Assembly (NCBI GenBank): GCA_024138015.1
Contig: JAMXBB010000011.1
Location: 39,971,115 to 40,035,114 of the forward strand
Source: Lumnitzera littorea
Lineage: Eukaryota; Streptophyta; Magnoliopsida; Myrtales; Combretaceae
Reading direction: 5' to 3'
DNA length: 64,000 nt
Shown here one piece after another: positions 21,809 through 34,467 of the stretch. Every line of letters starts with the position of its first letter. The stretch's first letter is position 1. A program made the position numbers and the translations under genes. The notes below the pieces were generated by a model. That model worked only from the letters and a program-made list of their open reading frames with translations. It did not search any database and was not told the origin of the DNA.

Positions 21809-23594
21809 AAAAATAAACTTCAGCTTTCATAAGACATGGTGGGATCCAATAGTTTGATGATTAGGAAAAAAAGTGATGGACCAATAAAATGGGCAGCGCC
21901 TGATTAATATTCTCGCTGAATAATTACGTTATATCGGCCGTATTTATCCTTTATCAAGGATCTTTGACAGAGATCCTTGTAAAATGTATGAAACACCCAT
22001 ACAATAAAAAATTTAAACGAGGAAAAAAAAAGAAAAAGAAAAAGAAAACCTTTGATGGTATTGGCAAAGGGAGCAGAGTACCCATGTACTTTGTCATATG
22101 CAATAAGTCAATTCATAACTATTACGAAACGAGTGCAACTTAAAAGAGTAATAGTATAACGCAAGACTTCAGCTCAAAAAGGAACTAGTCATCTAGATCG
22201 AACCAAATGAGTGTAAATGTTATTCTGCTATTTGTCTATTTCTTAGCCAATCATCAATCTCATTAAGCTGCAGCATTCGCAAATGGTCGTGTAAAATTAT
22301 ATTTGCACTTAATTGAACAATGAAAACCTCGCCAAAATAAAACAAACGTTTCGCTTTATAAATGTTTTTCATCATAACATGGAATCCCATAAATTTGTTA
22401 CTGCACAGACAAGGGAAAAGAAAGAAAAAAAGCCAAAAAAGAAAAAAAACAAAAACAAAAATACAGCATCTAGAAAAATAATCTTAGAAATACTATACTT
22501 GAAATTGATGTTTGAAGAAGCCATTTTAGTACAAATTATTTCAATACACCTATATTTTACATTTTCATCTATCCCTCCACTTTAAATTTAATCGAATCTA
22601 TATGCGATTACAGTCGAAAATATAATCATCTTAAATTTAGTCAAGCCAATGTGTAATTTTAGTTAAAAACATAATCAGAACGCAATGTTCAATAAACAAC
22701 TATTTTTTTAGTCAATCAATTGAATAATATTCGGTTATTTATTTGTGAGATGTTTGGTTTTGTCCTCTTTTAGCACTACATAGATACGCGTTTTAAATTG
22801 ACATCGAAACTTGTTAATAATTTTAAATTATGAAGAAATAAAACCATTGTATAAAATGTAAGTACACTATTGAAAAAGCTAAATAGTATTTTGAAAATAG
22901 AGAAAGTAAATTAGAAGTGAAATATCTAAAGCTAATGACATTGGTATTATTGTCAAGCTAGTAGCTGACCATGCTAGGGTTGTATGTTGTCTTGTAGCTT
23001 AACCATCTAGGCCGCATCTAACTGTGTGATCTATTTATCGTCCTAATTGTAAGCACTCGAGAACGATCCATGCTTGGGGATTGGAGAAGGGTGGATTTGT
23101 GTAACTCCCTTGCCTATGTTGTTCTAAGGATCTCTAATTGGCCTCTTCAATGGTACAGAAGGGATATAGACCTGACTAGTAGAGGTCTCTTCGACGACAG
23201 GGATGTGACACATAGGATCCCTAGAGCTCTCTCCGAGGAGTAGTTTGCGGAACTCAAATCTAGGTGATCTTGGAGATGACTTCTCGCTGCCAAACTCTAT
23301 GCTGGGTTGTCTATATCCTTGGCCCCTAACTTGACGATGACCACATGCCTTATGGCCTTACCTCTCTTTGGTTCGTTTGGTGGGGAGTCGTCTTCATTGA
23401 CATCTAGATCGGGTGGAGCTAGGTTACCTAGGTGGACCTTAGTGATCCCTTAGATGAGGTCATTTACTCAATGCTACTTAGATAATATGTTCTTGTATGA
23501 CATGTGCGGCATTCTATGTATAAAGTCCCTTTGCATTTCGAATATAAAAGTTTAAGTTGTATATAAATTGAAAAATAAAAGTGTCAATGAAAAA
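21809..23594. other. Intergenic DNA, partly GC-richer
   Basis: 21809-22960 is AT-rich without identifiable content; the lysine-rich frame at 22313-22585 is an A-rich artefact. From about 23000 to 23500 the composition becomes richer in G and C and resembles that of the PMD fragment to its right. It may be further decayed sequence of the same pseudogene, but I could not read conserved residues in it. Confidence 0.35.
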
Positions 23595-23995
23595 GCAATT
23601 GTACGTACTATATACATCCAAAAAGCCTTAGACTGGTTGATGTATCTATGGATAACTCACTGATACTGGGGGATGTAGTCAGGATGTATACCAAGTGGTG
23701 GTTGCACCCAAGCGATTCGATTTTGGCAATCCTCCCATTGTGATATCTAATTTACATGGTGGGTTACTCAATTTATCTCCGTCCTGCCCCTTAAGTCGAT
23801 ATCGTGTAGTGCTCGTCCTGTATTAGGATAGGTTGGGATCTTCTGCATCTTGCTAAACCATCAAGCTATACGGTCGGGATAATGCATCTCCACGATGTGG
23901 AAGCATATAAGTAGTACACGGGCTAGCCATATGTTACTCCCATACTGACAATAAGTGGGGAGTCTAACAACATTATCATGGTTGTATGAAATCCA
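23595..23995 (-). pseudogene. Plant mobile domain (MAIN-like) pseudogene fragment
   Basis: Reading leftward from 23995, one frame gives WISYNHDNVV, LPTYCQYGSNIWLARVLLI, CFHIVEMHYPDR, FSKMQKIP, GRALHDIDLRGR, ISQWEDCQNR and PDYIPQY, in order. This is the late part of the plant mobile domain shared by MAIN/MAIL proteins and by the sequences often annotated as serine/threonine phosphatase 7 long form homologs (pattern iW..RvPLICFhiVEmH.PDRv, then D.dlRG). Stops interrupt it near 23860, 23772 and 23745 and at further sites. Such domains occur both in host genes and inside plant transposons; without flanking structure I cannot say which this was. No start or phosphatase domain is present. Confidence 0.7.
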
Positions 23996-24839
23996 AACAA
24001 CCTGAATTAACGATTTTATTTCCTTAATCTTTTTTGAAGTACATAGATCACCAATAATTATTTCATAGTAAAGTTTAAAATTCTCATCTATATTAAATGT
24101 TAAGAATACTTCTTAGTAACATCATTATATATATACATTATAATTTACAATGACTAGTATAATTTTTTTAAAAAGAAAATTCTAATATTATATAAAATAA
24201 GATAGATCCACCATCTTTATGGTTCTATGTCAATCCCTACTATAATGTTTATAATTCATTTAGCAACCTATGTAAAGAAATTTTAGGATCTAATATGTTT
24301 TGATAATTAGTAAAAGGATTACACTTTCTAGTGGATGATGGGATATGACTACCTTCTTTTATAATAAAATGACTCATTTTCCTCTAAATACTTAAGTATA
24401 TGAGCAAGCATTTCATAACTTATAATGAGCAAAGAAAAAACATAGAGAGAGGGTTGTTGCTTAATTTTGCTTATAATGTACACAATCTATACAAACATTA
24501 ACGTCATACAAAAAACAACATATCACATATAAACGTACACACTTACCCAAAAATTACTAGTATATAATAATGTACCATTATGCATCAAGTGATAACACTA
24601 TTTTTTTGAAAAACATATACTTAAGATGGATCAAAACGAGTGAAATCATACCTTTTCCTATATTGATGTCTAGAGAGAGAAAGTGAGAGTAACGTATCGA
24701 TTGTCTCCCCGTTTCCAAAAAACTTCTTACAATATAGACCTACACTGTAAACTTCACAATTTAGTCTTTTAAGTATAGCATCAACTTCGTGTACTATAGA
24801 TGATTTCTTTAAGTTAATTGAGTTAATAACTTTAAAATC
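23996..24839. other. AT-rich DNA, nothing recognised
   Basis: An 81-codon minus-strand frame at 24621-24866 has no recognisable domain. No repeat ends were found. Confidence 0.4.
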
Positions 24840-27420
24840 GATCAAAATTTTAAATTTGAAACTCAAAATAAGTATGAAAAACTCTAACTTAATAATTGAA
24901 AGTTTAATTGCATACGAAAACTTTAAACGCTAAACATGTGTAATTGTAAGAGATGAACCTGAATTTGATAAAAACCTTAATCACGTATAAAAACTCTAAA
25001 TTCTACTTACGTACACATACGAGAAATCAAACCCAAACTTTAAGCTTATAAACGTATTAATTTGCTACGAAGGTGATAAATGTATTAATTTGTTACGAAG
25101 GTGATAAAACCCTAATTGGGCCAAATAACTGAATGATATGTTTAATCTTATAAAATCGCTAGTGGACAATTGGAGATAATTTCTAAATACTTATAAATGT
25201 AAAAATACTAGATTAATTCATTAAAAAATTATAATATTATTTTATAATTAATATTAACCTTATACTTGTATGGATAAATTAGTATTATGTTAATTTAGAC
25301 ATTTAATTGTCATTTAGACAATACGTATTAAATATTGATAACATAATTTATAATTTACTTTATAATTATATTATTTATAATTGTAAATATTATTTCTAGG
25401 ATTACAAATATATAAGGAAATTCTAATATTTGTTTATTGATTTATTATATTTAATTTTCTATTTTCCCTTTTACTTTATCTTTTTCTCTATTTTCTTTTT
25501 ATTTTCAAATTATTTATATATAATACATAAAAAATATTCAAGGAGTTGACTAAGTAAACCTTTAACCAAGTTAATGTTTGATCAAGTCAACATGCCTTTG
25601 TCAAATGCATTTAATTTTCCTTATCCTTTCTTTTTCTTTTCCTTTTTCTTTTCTTTTTCTTCTTATTTTTTTTCCTTTAGCCATGAGTCAAGTGTCCTAC
25701 AAGATTCTACAAGTTTCTACCACTTTCTAACTTAATATACAAATCAAATTAGAGTTTGAAAACCCCATTTTGAAACGGTCAAACCTCTTCCCTTATTTTC
25801 TATCTTCTTCCTCTTATTTTCTCTCAATTATTCTGTTAAACTTTCTACCATAACACATACTATTTACACCTATTTTATCCATACTAAAAGTAAGATTTTA
25901 CTTCACAAAGCTTTAAGACAAAAAGGTAATTGAATCAATATTGATATAGTATTGTAATATTATTTAATATCTATGTTCTCTTGATATATGCAATGTTATA
26001 TAGTATCTTGTATACTAGGATAGGTAATATGATGTATATACATGTAATAGAATTTTGTACACATATTCTTAGTCTTTTAGAAATTATGTGTATATATGCT
26101 ATTAAATATATGAGGTTATATATATACTTAATTGTAGAAATATACCATAAGCTTCGTTAGAGTATGTAAATATATATGAATTATATTTAGAAATATATAT
26201 AAATACCTAATAAGTATATGTACATGAGTGAATAAGGAAATAAGATAAGGAATATGTATAAATACTTGCATATATACCCTTATGTACTATAAAATAGACG
26301 TATGTAAGCCTATACATAGGAAATGTTAAGTATACATATACATATATGTAAACCGAAAATATTTATTTATATGTATAGGTATCAAATTCAAATTCTTTTA
26401 AAATAATACTTAGAAAATATAAAAATACGTATAAATATACACGTATAAAAATACATATAAATATTACAATAAAAAGTATATTACATGTATAATACATGTA
26501 CATATGTATGCCTACATGTGTAGATATATGTATGTAAACATGTATATACGTATAGGTACATATACTAATATACTAAGTATATGTGTGTCTAATAATACAT
26601 TAACTATAATAATATAAATAAGAATACATATGTACATATGTATATGTATGAGTGTATATAATAATATATTAAACATAAGTGTATATAATAAAATATCAAA
26701 CATAATAAAATAATTAAGGATATAAATATGTACATAAACACATAAGTACATAAATATAATTGTACATATACAAAATATATTTATTTAATATAATATAATA
26801 TATTATACATACATATATTATGGGTCGAAACTATAATACATTATTAAGGCCCATAGTAATTAATTAAATATGATAAGATATAAATATACTTAATAATAAC
26901 ATAAAATTTAAGAAATATAAAAATCAAGAAAACTTAATAAAGTACCATGTGGACCAATCAAAATGTACCACGTTAGCAGTTTAATTTCAATTAGATAACT
27001 AAATCGAAAATTTCAAAATAATTAAAGATTAATAATATTAAAAGTTAATTAAATAAATTAATAGTAATAATGAAATTACAATGAATAATAAATCAAGCTT
27101 AAAATAGAAAAATAATAAAGTCTGCATAAATTAAATTTAAAAATAAGAAATCAGAAACATATAAAATTTAGAAAATTAATTAAATCATAAAATAATGAAG
27201 GGAAACTTAAAATTGATAAATAAGGCAAATCAAGTCAAAATAATTAAATTTATAACAATTTAGGCTTATCTTGGAAATTATAGGTTTTAACGTCTAAAAT
27301 AGACCTCATTACGTAAGTGTACGTTCGAAAATGATAAAAATCGATTATAAGTTTATATATAATGGAGTTAGCACGAAAAAAAACTATATGCAATTTATGA
27401 TTTAAAGAAAATTGAAGGAT
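24840..27420 (+). mobile_element. Old copy of the long gypsy LTR family (partial)
   Basis: The order of blocks parallels the younger copy at 27796: AACCTGAATTTGAT with ACTTTAAGCTTATAAA near 24960-25050, a pyrimidine-rich stretch, a long TATA/TACATA-rich part (25980-26800), then TTTTAACGTCTAAAATAGA near 27286 and TCGATTATAAGTTTATA near 27341. These match CAATGTCTAAAACGGA and AACTATAAGTTTATAATG near 29920 and 29980. It is more diverged and lacks a clear start or end. Frames inside it, such as 26512-26751, are translations of TATA/ATAC repeats and not genes. Confidence 0.5.
25053..25108. repeat. Two tandem 28-bp units
   Basis: GTATTAATTTGCTACGAAGG at 25054 recurs at 25082 with one change (C to T). 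It lies within the old LTR copy. Confidence 0.9.
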
Positions 27421-29172
27421 ATAACTAAATTGATTGTATTATTTAAATGATAAGATCTCACAAATAAATAATTAGCATAAACCCTTAACCAATAAAGAAA
27501 TATCCAAACACAATTATTTATAAATGTATATATATAGATTCCTATAGAAAAAAATCAATAGACACATATAAAACATAATTACAGGATTAGAAGATTATTT
27601 CAAACATCAAAATGTTAAATATATGCATGAGTACTTAAAAGTCAAAACATTCTTAAAAAGATATGTTTTATATGTAATAACAATACATTTGTTAATAAGA
27701 AACAATAATAATAATGACAACTAATAATAAGGATGAAGATGATATTAATAATAATAAGATAAAATCATGCAAATAGAGAGAACAAATCGAATATGTGTAA
27801 ATCCTATAAAATCAGTAGTTTGAATTCTAATTTAAGTCCGAGTATCCTAAATTATGTCATCAGTCGATAAGGCGAGCAACGATAAACTTCTATGAAATTT
27901 AATAAATAGAACATAGTATCGATAATAAAAACATTAGAGATTGATTGAAACTTAAATTGCGTACAAAAACCCTAAATCTGATCTATACACAATTACTTGA
28001 AATTGAACTTGAACTTGATCAAAACCCTAAAAGTATAACTTTAAGCTTATAAAATAATTAAGTATTACTCCATAGTGATATAATAGTAGTCGATTACAAT
28101 TATCAACTAAATTGTATAATCGTATAAAACTTTTAACGAAAACGTTAAAATAACTTGTAAAAATTATAATTGTAATGGGTACCAATTAAATTGATAAATT
28201 TTCATAAAATCCCAAAATTAATTTATAATTATTATTTTTATGATTTTTATGCTTAGAAAAATTACATACAATTATTTCTAATTTCCCTTTTCTTCTATTT
28301 TCTTTATTTTCTTTCCCTTCTTTTTTCTTCTTTTCTTTTCCTCTTCTATTTCTTTCTTTTCTCCACGTTGCAATTGCTAGAAAATCAGTTGCCCATGTGA
28401 CTTTTTATCTTGTACATGTGTCACATAATTAAGGGACAAAGGACAAGATAATAAAAGTATATGTCTTATCCAATTTAATGAAGAGATTAGGTTAGGTTAT
28501 TTTTCTTTTTTATTTTTCTTTTACTCATAATTATTGCACGTTGGGAGTTGGAATAAAATCAGAAGAAAGAAAAAAAAAAAAGAAAAGAGAACCAAACTGA
28601 ACAAAGAAAAGAAAACTAAAAGAAAACCGAGAACTAAGAAGAAGAAGAAGAAGAGGAAAATATGATTTCAATTAAGCAAAAATTAGGTAAGTATATGTTT
28701 AATTCATTTGTACATATGTATATTATGTAGCATGTGCATATATATACTAAGTATTTTGTTACATATACATATATGTATATATGAGTAGATAAATATATAT
28801 GTGTATCTCTTTCAATTGTGTATAAATATATGTATGAGGACATGTATATATATATTATTATGTAAAACATATGGTTTATGTATATGTATGTATGAATAAA
28901 TAAGAATACATATAGTATGTATTTAGTATTTTTACTATTTAGGCATTAATATATATGTATGTACACGTGAATATATAGGAGTATGCATGTACATAGTGTT
29001 TATGTTAATATATGATGTAAAGTCTAAGTATATGTATATGATATATATATATATATATACATGTATTCCGTATTATTATATTTATGTACATATGTAAGCT
29101 ATTTTATGTATATATATGTATATATATATGTGGTGTGAATATATGTACATGAATATATTAACATAGTATTTA

Positions 29173-29173
29173 T

Positions 29174-29223
<50 letters not shown>

Positions 29224-29231
29224 TGTGTATG
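29173..29231. repeat. (TA)n(TG)n microsatellite
   Basis: A TA run passes into a TG run with one TATG interruption. The minus-strand frame across it, rich in His-Thr, is its translation and not a gene. Confidence 0.95.
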
Positions 29232-29727
29232 AGTATAATAGTAGGCATATGTATGTATATTTATGCCTAGTATCTTCATTTTACAAGAATTTATATATAT
29301 ATATTTATACATGTATTTGGGCTAGACGTTGTATATATGTACTATAGTATTAGTATTTTATATATATGTATATATATATTTAGTACAATAGTATAAGTGT
29401 ATATGTTTATAAAATACAAATACATCCATATTATACTTATACGTATAGTATATAGTATATAATTAAAGTTAAAATAATTTCTTACATAAAGTATAGTGTA
29501 TGTTAAATAGTATATATAATATACGATAATATTAATTTACTAAATAAAATAAGTTAATAAATATGTATATATATATAAGAGTACCGTAAATTAGGAAAAA
29601 GAGTTAATAATTAAGTATATTAGAAAAAAATTAATCAAATATAGTAATAAGTATTTATATATATGTATATTATAAAATGCAGGAAAAATAATAAGCAAAA
29701 AAAAATTAATTAATAATTCTAAAATCT

Positions 29728-30344
29728 TAAAAATAGGTAAAAATAAGCAATTAGAGTAAAATAAGCTTAAAATAAAAAAAAAATTTCAATTATATGATTT
29801 AAATAATTATTAAATTGTAAATATACTAAGAAAAAGCTTAAATTAATATTTTATAACTTTTTAAATTAAAATAATAAATTTTGTGGTATTTTTATATCAT
29901 TATTCAAACCGTGAGTCACAATGTCTAAAACGGACCTTGCTATGAGAAAATATGCTCGAAAATAATCAAAATGAACTATAAGTTTATAATGATCCGAGCT
30001 AAAATGAAAAGGTTATATGTGACTCGATAAAAAACTTGAATCGACGATCTTACGTAACTAAGTTAAGCAAACAGTAGAAATTACAATACTAGTTTAGCTT
30101 TAAATTCCCAAACTTACAATTTTTTATATTCTTTATTCTTAGGTGATCTCGAACTTGACCTTGAACTGCTATCGAACTATTACGATCCCTGAGTCGATCA
30201 TGACTGAGTAAGTTCTTTCTAATGATTCCATACTTGCTTATGTTTGTAATTAGTAAATATAAATTATGATTAATAATTGAATATTGTATGGAGTCGGGTT
30301 ATGCTTGTGTATGATAATTGTTTATTAATGGTGAATTTACTTTA
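29728..30344. repeat. First copy of a 615-617-bp near-identical duplication
   Basis: This segment ends exactly at the N at 30345 and is repeated from 30346 on. Beyond the first roughly 50 bases I can see no difference between the copies. It covers the 3' half of the long LTR, with the pentamer-scale landmarks CTTACGTAACTAAG and GATCCCTGAGTCGATC in both copies. Confidence 0.92.
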
Positions 30345-30345
30345 N
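30345..30345. other. Single undetermined base (N) at a duplication joint
   Basis: This is the only N in the window. It sits precisely between two near-identical segments, which is the pattern left when overlapping contig ends are joined without being merged. Confidence 0.9.
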
Positions 30346-30960
30346 TAAAAATAGGTAAAAATAAGTAATTAGAGTAAAATAAGCTGAAAATAAGAAAATT
30401 TTCAATTATATGATTTAAATAATTATTAAATTGTAAATATACTAAGAAAAAGCTTAAATTAATATTTTATAACTTTTTAAATTAAAATAATAAATTTTGT
30501 GGTATTTTTATATCATTATTCAAACCGTGAGTCACAATGTCTAAAACGGACCTTGCTATGAGAAAATATGCTCGAAAATAATCAAAATGAACTATAAGTT
30601 TATAATGATCCGAGCTAAAATGAAAAGGTTATATGTGACTCGATAAAAAACTTGAATCGACGATCTTACGTAACTAAGTTAAGCAAACAGTAGAAATTAC
30701 AATACTAGTTTAGCTTTAAATTCCCAAACTTACAATTTTTTATATTCTTTATTCTTAGGTGATCTCGAACTTGACCTTGAACTGCTATCGAACTATTACG
30801 ATCCCTGAGTCGATCATGACTGAGTAAGTTCTTTCTAATGATTCCATACTTGCTTATGTTTGTAATTAGTAAATATAAATTATGATTAATAATTGAATAT
30901 TGTATGGAGTCGGGTTATGCTTGTGTATGATAATTGTTTATTAATGGTGAATTTACTTTA
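30346..30960. repeat. Second copy of the duplication
   Basis: It starts directly after the N. The visible differences from the first copy are all near its start (AAGTAATT against AAGCAATT, and AAATAAGAAAATTTTC against a longer A-run), as expected at a low-quality contig end. After 30960 the LTR continues with new sequence. Confidence 0.92.
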
Positions 30961-32040
30961 AAGTATGATAACATATTAATTGTTGCATAGTAGATTCGTT
31001 AGGAACTGATTGTTTGTAATCTTGTTGATTACTGAATAATAAGACCTAAGTTTACTTGATTTGAAAGAGTTAACTTGAAATACGCATAATCATACACCGC
31101 ATAGCTAATTTCGGCCATTACATTACACGGAGGTAGCGAGAGGCCATACGTGGGTTGATTATTTGATTGATATAAATTTCATACGATGCATACGTGCAAT
31201 ATGACTTTGCCATGACTCGCGGGATCACTAGGCGTTGGAGGTGCCAACCGCCTGGTTAAGGGTTGAGTCTAGAGGCCTCCGTTTAGGGGTGAGTGAGGGT
31301 TGCGTGAACCTACTCACAATCATACGTTGAACTCGATTTTGATTAAAATTGAGAATAGATATACCATTACATTTTAAATACGAAATGCGGAGTTTCGTTA
31401 TGAGATAAGTTCTAGTATGATACCCGAATCTGACTGTATCGATATATCTCTAACCTTGACTTCGAAGGACGTTAAATCTGAGTTGTATGCGGTACCTGGT
31501 TACCTGCATGTATTTGTTTGGCATATTAATTGATATGCATTTATTTGATTGAATTTAATTGATATATAACTTGATTGCTGTATGGTTGAGGGGATTATCT
31601 CACTAAGCTAGTTAACTTATACCCTTTTAATTTACTTTCGCAGGCCGAGTTGTTCATAGAGTTAGGTCGCTGTATGGTTAGAGTTAGTTGTACATCAAGG
31701 GGTTAATGTGAGAGTAAGATATAATCGGAGTGTACTTATGATAGTGTCTTTAGATTATGAATCTTATTATGTAATGAAATGATGTCCGTTTGAGTTAAGA
31801 AGTATTGTAGACTCCTTATCTGTAAATTTCTATATAAATAGATTGTGTTTTATATTTCTTTAGCTTGTTATTAACATCAAGAAATGATATTGCTTAAATT
31901 TGCACAATTTTTAGTTATTAGTTGTAGCTATAGTCTTAGCCTTGTATATCGCATAAAGGGTTGTCAATTATAAGGGAAATCAATTTACAGTTCTTTGTAC
32001 GGTATATGGCGACTGCTACGACTAGCCTTCTTAGGTCCTG

Positions 32041-33640
32041 ATAATATGAGTATACATACATGTACAATAGAATCTTAAAATAATACTATAATATCATTGA
32101 ATTAAAGTTTTTAGTTGTGTAAATATATGATTTCAATATTTTTACCTAACTTTATTATTTTATCTAACTTAACCTGCTATAAATGGAAATCACAATTAAA
32201 TTATAGTATAACAATATGTTAATATAAAACTTATGAAAAGTGAAAAGATCCAAACTCATATAATATTTACTAAATTATGTATTATTACCTATACAATGAA
32301 ATAATATTTACCAATCATCACAATAAATAACTTAAAGCATATTTATACCATACTTGGGTCATAGTAGGAAAATGGGCAAATTACGATAGGCGTATAGTTG
32401 ATTGAGAAATCTAGCTTTTTACAACACTTATAAATCCTATTATCTTTTACATTCTCAATTGTTAAGTACGGAAACCCCCAAAGGCTTGGAAAATAAACAA
32501 TAATCTAAATAAGGGAGTTCTAATGACCTGTTATTTATGTGATGTTCTGTTGGTTGTTGTTGCTTGTATGTCTGAATGACCTGTTTTCTTGTTTGCTATC
32601 ATCAGTGTGATCACCTTCTTAAATCGGAAAATATAAATATCTAACCAAAATAATTGGTTATATTCATTGTATGTCTATTACTTAATCAATGTATTAATGG
32701 AGAGTGCTAGCTTTGGAAAATTTTGAGAGAAGTATATTTGGAAAATGTATTTTCCAATCTTAAACATATTTTACATGATTTCTATAAGGGCTTGTAGTAC
32801 CTATAGATGATATTTTTATCATTAAGGTAAAGTTAGCATGGGATCTCCAATTGATAGTGAGAGGACTCGCTTAATTATGCCCATGGGACGTTGGATAGAT
32901 TTTGATTGTAAGGGGACTCATATATTTGTGCCCATGAAGCCTTGGATATATGTTGATAGTGAGAGGAGGACTCACTTAGTTGTGCCCAAGAAGCCTTGAA
33001 TGGTGGATGACTCTAATCGAGGTCCAACTATTTGGATTGATATTTTTTTCTCAACTAGGGTAATAGTCGAGTGCTTCTTGGAGGGGTGGTACCTCCAAGT
33101 AGCCTCATGTAGATAAGGTGAGGTGCCTTGTGTAGATAAGTACAAGAGAAAATCGAAGTATAGATGACGTAATTCTACACCTTCCATAGTTCTGAACTCT
33201 TATGGATGCGTTACTTGCATTTATCATGCATGCTTTCATTTTGTGTGTAGATAGCTTGCATATGTGCTAATAATGTTTGATAACTTGCTTGAATGGTAGT
33301 GGTGAGAAACAAACTCACTAAGCTGTTTTATGCTCATTCCCCTTTAATTTCTTTTCCAAGTTCATTTATGTTGGGATTGGGATAAATCTCGAGTGCCAAG
33401 TGCAAAGTGAAGATAAGTATGTTATTGTTAAAATTAGTTGAGACTTTTATAGGTGACATAGAAACATCCTTTATAGAAAATGTTTATATGCTAAAGTTTA
33501 GTATAATTTAGTATTTGTGATAATTTTATAAAGTTGGTTTATCCCGTCTTATTATTTAATAGGCGATATTGATTCTCTACAATTCTGAGGAATAGTGGAA
33601 TATCAGATATCTATAGTTATTTATACTTTATAATAACTTA
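32041..33640 (+). mobile_element. Gypsy LTR-like remnant with internal 51-bp repeats
   Basis: 32041-32640 is AT-rich and uninformative. From about 32700 the text has long-LTR character: three tandem units, then AAACTCACTAAGCTG near 33309 and a following pyrimidine block, echoing CTCACTAAGCTAG at 31599 in the LTR to its left. No coding sequence is present. I read it as part of another LTR of the same broad group, truncated on both sides. Confidence 0.4.
32853..33005. repeat. Three tandem 51-bp units
   Basis: GATAGTGAGAGGACTC at 32853, GATTGTAAGGGGACTC at 32904 and GATAGTGAGAGGAGGACTC at 32955 start the units; each continues with TGCCCATG or TGCCCAAG and then CTTGGAT or a variant of it. The period is 51 at both steps. 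Confidence 0.85.
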
Positions 33641-34111
33641 ATTAATTAAAAATCAAAAACCTTAATGATTAATTACTTAGAGTCTTATAATTTTGATTTA
33701 TAAGGTGGTTTTTATATCATGGGTGCATACGTGATATGAAAATTTTAGGCAATCCTATTAGGCCCCCTTTAAGGTTTTGACATACACCGCGTAACTACTC
33801 TGATTCTATGATTGATTTGTGAAAAAAAGGACCTAAATTGCTAATTTGGTTGAGAGTTTTCTTGGATGGTTGAAGAGAGAGAGAGTTTTCAATAATTTGT
33901 GCATGTAGATAAGGAAGATAAGTGGGCGGGGGAGTTAAATCCTTGTGGAAATCGCCTCTTCAAGGGGCAATTTCAATATCAAGTGCAGTATTTCTAGGAT
34001 TATTTTCTCAGATGTTGCATTTTTGTAATTTTTTGCCTTTTCTCACACAAACAACAAAAATTTAATAGATAATAAATTGCAAGGAATAAAAAATAAACAA
34101 CATAAAATAAT
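33641..34111. other. Spacer with a 27-bp imperfect palindrome
   Basis: GAAATCGCCTCTTCAAGGGG at 33949 continues to CAATTTC at 33975 and is nearly its own complement (the arms GAAATCGCC and GGGCAATTTC mirror each other). The rest is AT-rich without coding content. Confidence 0.5.
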
Positions 34112-34467
34112 TTAGGGAAAATTGGACATAACCCCCCAAATTTTGACTTAGATGCGGATTAACTCCTTAAACTTTTAAAATATAGTTTTTCATTACCTAA
34201 ACTTTGGTAAATTGACAATATAAAGGATATTTCCTTTTTTAGTTCAAAAAATCACATTGTAATCAAATTTTAAAGGGATCTTAAAGTATATTTTGATAAG
34301 TTTAGTAGATGTTTGTGTAATAAAATCAAATTTAAGAGGGTTATTCTCAACCTATGGTGGTTATTTACTAATTTATTAAAGTTTAGATGATCAAAAATTA
34401 TATTTTGAAGTTTAGGAAGGAAGAAACCTTGGTTAAAATTTAGGTGGATTATTTACATTTTTCCTAA
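34112..34467. mobile_element. MITE-like foldback element (copy 2)
   Basis: The left end reads TTAGGGAAAATTGGACATAA and the right end, on the minus strand, reads TTAGGAAAAATGTAAATAAT. The inverted similarity continues for about 105 bases through CCTAAACTTTGGTAAATTGA (left) and TCTAAACTTTAATAAATTAG (right). Length is 356 bp, and there is no ORF. The 'taaactttg' word with 'aaattg' is shared with the element at 352-716, so both may belong to one non-autonomous family; a Mutator-type origin is inference. Confidence 0.7.

Larger units (their letters stand above)
27796..32040 (+). mobile_element. Long gypsy LTR (Del/Tekay-like), probably solo
   Basis: It starts TGTAAATCCTATAAAATC. The same start (TGTAAACCCTAGAAAATTAG) recurs at 62132 and both copies stay alignable for more than 1.8 kb. 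Toward the 3' part lie CTCACTAAGCTAGTTAAC and CTTTCGCAGGCCGAG (31600-31655) and GGCGACTGCTACGAC (32008), phrases I associate with long LTRs of chromovirus Del/Tekay elements; that link is from memory. No gag or pol is attached. The apparent length of 4.2 kb falls to about 3.6 kb once the suspected assembly duplication at 29728-30960 is removed. The 3' boundary is approximate. Confidence 0.5.

Noticed and set aside
22313..22585. Plus-strand ORF with a lysine-rich centre
   Set aside because: The lysines come from A-runs near 22419-22462; no domain on either side.
26512..28870. Tyr/Ile/Leu-rich ORFs resembling membrane proteins (26512-26751, 28634-28870)
   Set aside because: They arise from TATA/ATAC repeats within the long LTRs; the same happens at 62884-63343. 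No conserved residues.
29082..29312. 76-codon minus-strand ORF rich in His-Thr repeats
   Set aside because: It is the translation of the (TA)n(TG)n microsatellite and flanking TATA-rich LTR sequence.
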